A stretch of 13,306 nt of DNA from Clostridiales bacterium (GTDB lineage Bacteria > Bacillota > Clostridia > Christensenellales > Aristaeellaceae): the NCBI GenBank assembly GCA_004555535.1, contig SFHU01000082.1, forward strand, positions 1 through 13,306. Direction: 5' to 3'. The notes under the pieces are model-generated. The model worked only from the letters and a program-made list of their open reading frames with translations, was not told where the DNA came from and searched no databases. Below, one piece after another: positions 11,553 through 13,306 of the stretch. Position 1 is the first letter of the stretch. The number at the start of each line of letters is the position of its first letter. Made by a program: the position numbers and the translations under genes.

Positions 11553-12511
11553 TGTTTCTCCTCCTCCATCGGCAGCTCAAAGGTAAAGATCGCGCCGCCA
11601 CCTTCCCGGCTCTGCGCCATGATGCTTCCGCCGTGCGCCCTGGCAATCGCGTCGCAGATGGACAGCCCCAGCCCGACGCTGCGGGCCGCATCGGCGCACT
11701 TGCCCCGCGTGGTGTAAAAGCGCTCAAAGAGGTGGGGCAGGTCCTCCTCGCGGATGCCCTCGCCCCGGTCAAGCACGCTGAACACGGCCTTTCCGTCCCG
11801 CTTCTCCACGCAGACCTTGATTTCGTTGCCCTGCGGAGTGTGTCGCACGGCGTTGTCCAGCAGGTTGACGAGCATCTGCACGATGAGCTTCGCGTCCATC
11901 GGCACGAGCATCAGCTCCTCCGGCAGCTCGGCGTCGATTTCCCTGTCCGGCGCGCGCCGCTCCATCTGCGCCAGTGCGCTGCCGACTTGCAGGTAGCTGC
12001 GCTCCGCCTCACCCTTCTCCGTCAGGAAGAGCAGCGCGGCGTCGCAGCCAAAGGTCTGCCCGATGCTGCCAAGCGCCGCCGTGCCGATTTTCTCCATGCT
12101 CTGCGCGTCGCTCAGGCGGTTGGTCAGCTGGTAGAGCGCCTGCGTGTCCCGCTCGCGCGCCAGCGCCTGCCGCGCGCTGCGCTTTATCTGCGCGGTCAGC
12201 GTGCTGGTGAAGATCGCGGTGAACGTCATGATGGCAAAGGTGATCAGGTAGCTGGTATCGCTGACCTCAAAGGTGAAGCGCGGATCGGTAAAGAAATAGT
12301 TGAACGCAAACGTCGCCAGCACGGATGCCGCGAGCGCGTAGCCCGGTCCGTGCGTATACCGGGCGATGAGCAGCACCGCCGCCAGATACACCAGCACGAT
12401 GTTGGTTTCCGGGAAGCCCAAAGAGGCAAACAGGATGCCCAGCGCCGTCGCCAGCAGCATGACCAGCACGACTTTCGCCGCATCCACCCGCGAAAAACGC
12501 CGATTACTCAT
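11549..12511 (-). CDS. kdpD: KdpD-like sensor kinase lacking the HisKA phosphoacceptor domain
   Basis: The 320-residue membrane protein has the four KdpD transmembrane helices (about 10-31, 36-53, 58-74, 87-107), the start of a GAF domain (ALYQLTNRLSDAQSMEKIG to LLFLTEKGEAE, ~125-170), and a complete ATPase domain: N-box LIVQMLVNLLDNAVRHTPQG (Asn216, Asn220), G1 DRGEGI (248-253), F-box LFERFYTT and G2 GLGLSI (280-285). Between about residue 181 and 196 the rest of GAF and the whole HisKA domain with its SHDLRTPL-type box are missing, roughly 150-180 residues, in frame. The N-terminal KdpD/USP sensor domains are also absent, which is common in short clostridial forms. ATG 12511 is chosen over 12544 because AAGGA lies 7 nt upstream, and 12544 falls beside the -10 box. 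Probably unable to autophosphorylate. Confidence 0.85.
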   Translation of the reverse strand: MSNRRFSRVDAAKVVLVMLLATALGILFASLGFPETNIVLVYLAAVLLIARYTHGPGYALAASVLATFAFNYFFTDPRFTFEVSDTSYLITFAIMTFTAIFTSTLTAQIKRSARQALARERDTQALYQLTNRLSDAQSMEKIGTAALGSIGQTFGCDAALLFLTEKGEAERSYLQVGSALAQMERRAPDREIDAELPEELMLVPMDAKLIVQMLVNLLDNAVRHTPQGNEIKVCVEKRDGKAVFSVLDRGEGIREEDLPHLFERFYTTRGKCADAARSVGLGLSICDAIARAHGGSIMAQSREGGGAIFTFELPMEEEKQ

Positions 12512-12544
12512 TTCAATTCCTTCTTCTCCGTATTCTCTTGCCAT

Positions 12545-12573
12545 AGTGTATGCCCGATTCGGGATTGCGTTAA
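12545..12573 (-). promoter_or_regulatory. Promoter of kdpD-kdpE
   Basis: On the minus strand TTAACG (12568-12573), 17 nt, TACACT (12545-12550). The spacer contains the small palindrome CCCGA-A-TCGGG. Transcription would start near 12538, about 27 nt before the ATG at 12511. Confidence 0.65.
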
Positions 12574-12595
12574 GCCCCTGCAGCGTTTCGTTTCA

Positions 12596-12607
12596 GGATT
12601 GCAATCC
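12596..12607. promoter_or_regulatory. 12-bp palindrome, candidate operator between kdpD and corA
   Basis: GGATTGCAATCC is a perfect 12-bp palindrome and covers the whole -35 box of the corA promoter. Its half-site GGATTGC recurs at 12562-12568, touching the kdpD -35 box, 34 bp away or about three helical turns. This is the layout of a shared operator, but the binding protein is unknown. Confidence 0.5.
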
Positions 12608-12627
12608 CGCATACAGAGGGCTATAAT
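12599..12627 (+). promoter_or_regulatory. Promoter of the corA-like gene
   Basis: TTGCAA (12599-12604), 17-nt spacer, TATAAT (12622-12627). The start would be near 12634, leaving a leader of only about 17 nt that already contains the AAGGGGG ribosome-binding site. This fixes the translation start at 12651. Confidence 0.75.
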
Positions 12628-12650
12628 GTGCGCAAAGGGGGCGTATTCGC

Positions 12651-13306
12651 TTGTACTATCAGCTGGACAAAAGCCTGACCGCCATCACGCGCGGCGATAT
12701 CACCGCGTTTTCGCATATCGCCGCCGTCCTGCCGCCGGAGGCGCTTGAAACGGAAAACCTGCCCGAAGCCCTGCTGCCGCCAGAGCAGACCCGCTCAGGC
12801 AGAGGCTGCCGCCTTTCGATTGAGGCGGACCGCATCCGGGGGACGGTGCAGCTTCCGGCGAAGGGGAAATCGCCCGAAAAGCGGGTGTCCTTCGTCTGGT
12901 GGAAGGACTGCATCCTGTTTGTCGATCCGGACGGCGTAGCCAGGACGTGCATCGACAGAATCCGGGCCATGCGCCCGCATCACGCTGACGGCGCGGACGA
13001 TCTGCTGATGGACTTCTTTCTGGCGCTGGTGCAGGAGGATTTGGCGGAGATTCAGTCCCTGGAGGACAGGATCTCCGCGCTGGAGCAGGCTGTCCTCTGC
13101 GAAAAGACGGAGAAATTCATCAACCAGATCAGCGTCGTGCGCAGAGAGCTGAATCAGCGCATCCGGTATTACACGCAGCTGACCGATATGGCCGCCACGA
13201 TTCAGGAGAACGCGGGCGAGCTGCTGGACACGTGCAGCCAGAGCAGGCTGCAATACGTCATGCGCCGCCTGAACCGGCTGTATGACGAAACGCAGATGCT
13301 CCGGGA
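12651..13306 (+). CDS. corA: CorA-family magnesium transporter, N-terminal part (runs off right edge)
   Basis: CorA channels move Mg2+ (and some Co2+/Ni2+) across the inner membrane. Here 218 residues of the cytoplasmic domain are present, starting MYYQLDKSLTAITRGDI. The diagnostic part is the helical region: LLMDFFLALVQEDLAEIQSLEDRISALEQAVL, then FINQISVVRRELNQRIRYYTQLTDMA, then SRLQYVMRRLNRLYDETQML. The two transmembrane helices with the GMN signature would lie beyond the window. The start is TTG 12651, because AAGGGGG lies 9 nt upstream and the promoter leaves almost no leader; the first ATG in frame is far inside. The N-terminal ~110 residues are less conserved, as usual for the family. 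It diverges from the kdpD promoter. A ZntB-like zinc transporter is a weaker alternative. Confidence 0.85.
   Translation, partial: MYYQLDKSLTAITRGDITAFSHIAAVLPPEALETENLPEALLPPEQTRSGRGCRLSIEADRIRGTVQLPAKGKSPEKRVSFVWWKDCILFVDPDGVARTCIDRIRAMRPHHADGADDLLMDFFLALVQEDLAEIQSLEDRISALEQAVLCEKTEKFINQISVVRRELNQRIRYYTQLTDMAATIQENAGELLDTCSQSRLQYVMRRLNRLYDETQMLR

Noticed and set aside
11507..12748. Plus-strand 413-codon open frame over kdpD into corA
   Set aside because: Arg/Gln/His-rich shadow of kdpD; it conflicts with both divergent promoters.
1..13306. CRISPR array, IS transposase, integrase or toxin-antitoxin system
   Set aside because: No regularly spaced repeats, transposase or integrase motifs, or small two-gene toxin-antitoxin cassette were seen on either strand.

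Overview
The window looks like a chromosomal segment of a fairly high-GC Firmicute, most likely an anaerobic gut Clostridia member of the Christensenellales/Oscillospirales kind. This is inferred from the proteins: a group III-like phosphofructokinase, a KDPG aldolase fused to a VOC domain, a tandem pair of large WYL proteins, and a short KdpD-like kinase. No rRNA or marker gene fixes the taxon. The far left end (about 1-690: start of rimO and a YajQ tail) is looser in codon choice and its RimO sequence reminds me of Coriobacteriia, so a transfer or an assembly join there is possible.

Layout. (1) 1-2402, minus strand: one apparent operon of flavodoxin, SRAP/YedK abasic-site protein, a macro-domain protein whose end is fused in frame to the C-terminal part of YajQ, and rimO running off the left edge. 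(2) 2403-3341: a gene-poor stretch with an intact tRNA-Arg(CCT), a strong terminator, a second promoter-proximal copy of only the 5' half of that tRNA, many hairpins, and a cluster of TTAGCAG heptamers. (3) 3342-4415, minus: pfkA with its own promoter. (4) 4521-4926: intergenic DNA with a repeated hairpin, then a good promoter reading right. (5) 4927-7872, plus: uronate catabolism (uxaC, a KdgF-like cupin, KDPG aldolase-VOC fusion), with a very structured intergenic element before the aldolase. (6) 7982-9573, plus: two overlapping WYL genes; the first lacks the usual N-terminal DNA-binding region and the second is frameshifted at a run of five C. (7) 9609-12511: an orphan response-regulator DNA-binding domain (minus), a hexapeptide acetyltransferase (plus), then kdpE and a KdpD-like kinase without its histidine-bearing HisKA domain (minus). 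(8) 12651 to the right edge, plus: the start of a CorA-like magnesium channel, divergent from kdpD over a shared promoter region with a 12-bp palindrome.

Functionally, uxaC, the cupin and the aldolase feed hexuronates into the KDG/KDPG route, and pfkA serves glycolysis. The middle steps (uxaB/uxaA or uxuB/uxuA, kdgK) are not in the window. The most striking feature is a run of in-frame or abrupt domain losses: YajQ without its N-terminus but joined to a macro domain, WYL without its HTH, a response regulator reduced to its DNA-binding domain, KdpD without its phosphoacceptor domain, and half a tRNA. Together they suggest ongoing rearrangement or decay, or assembly problems; raw-read support would separate these.
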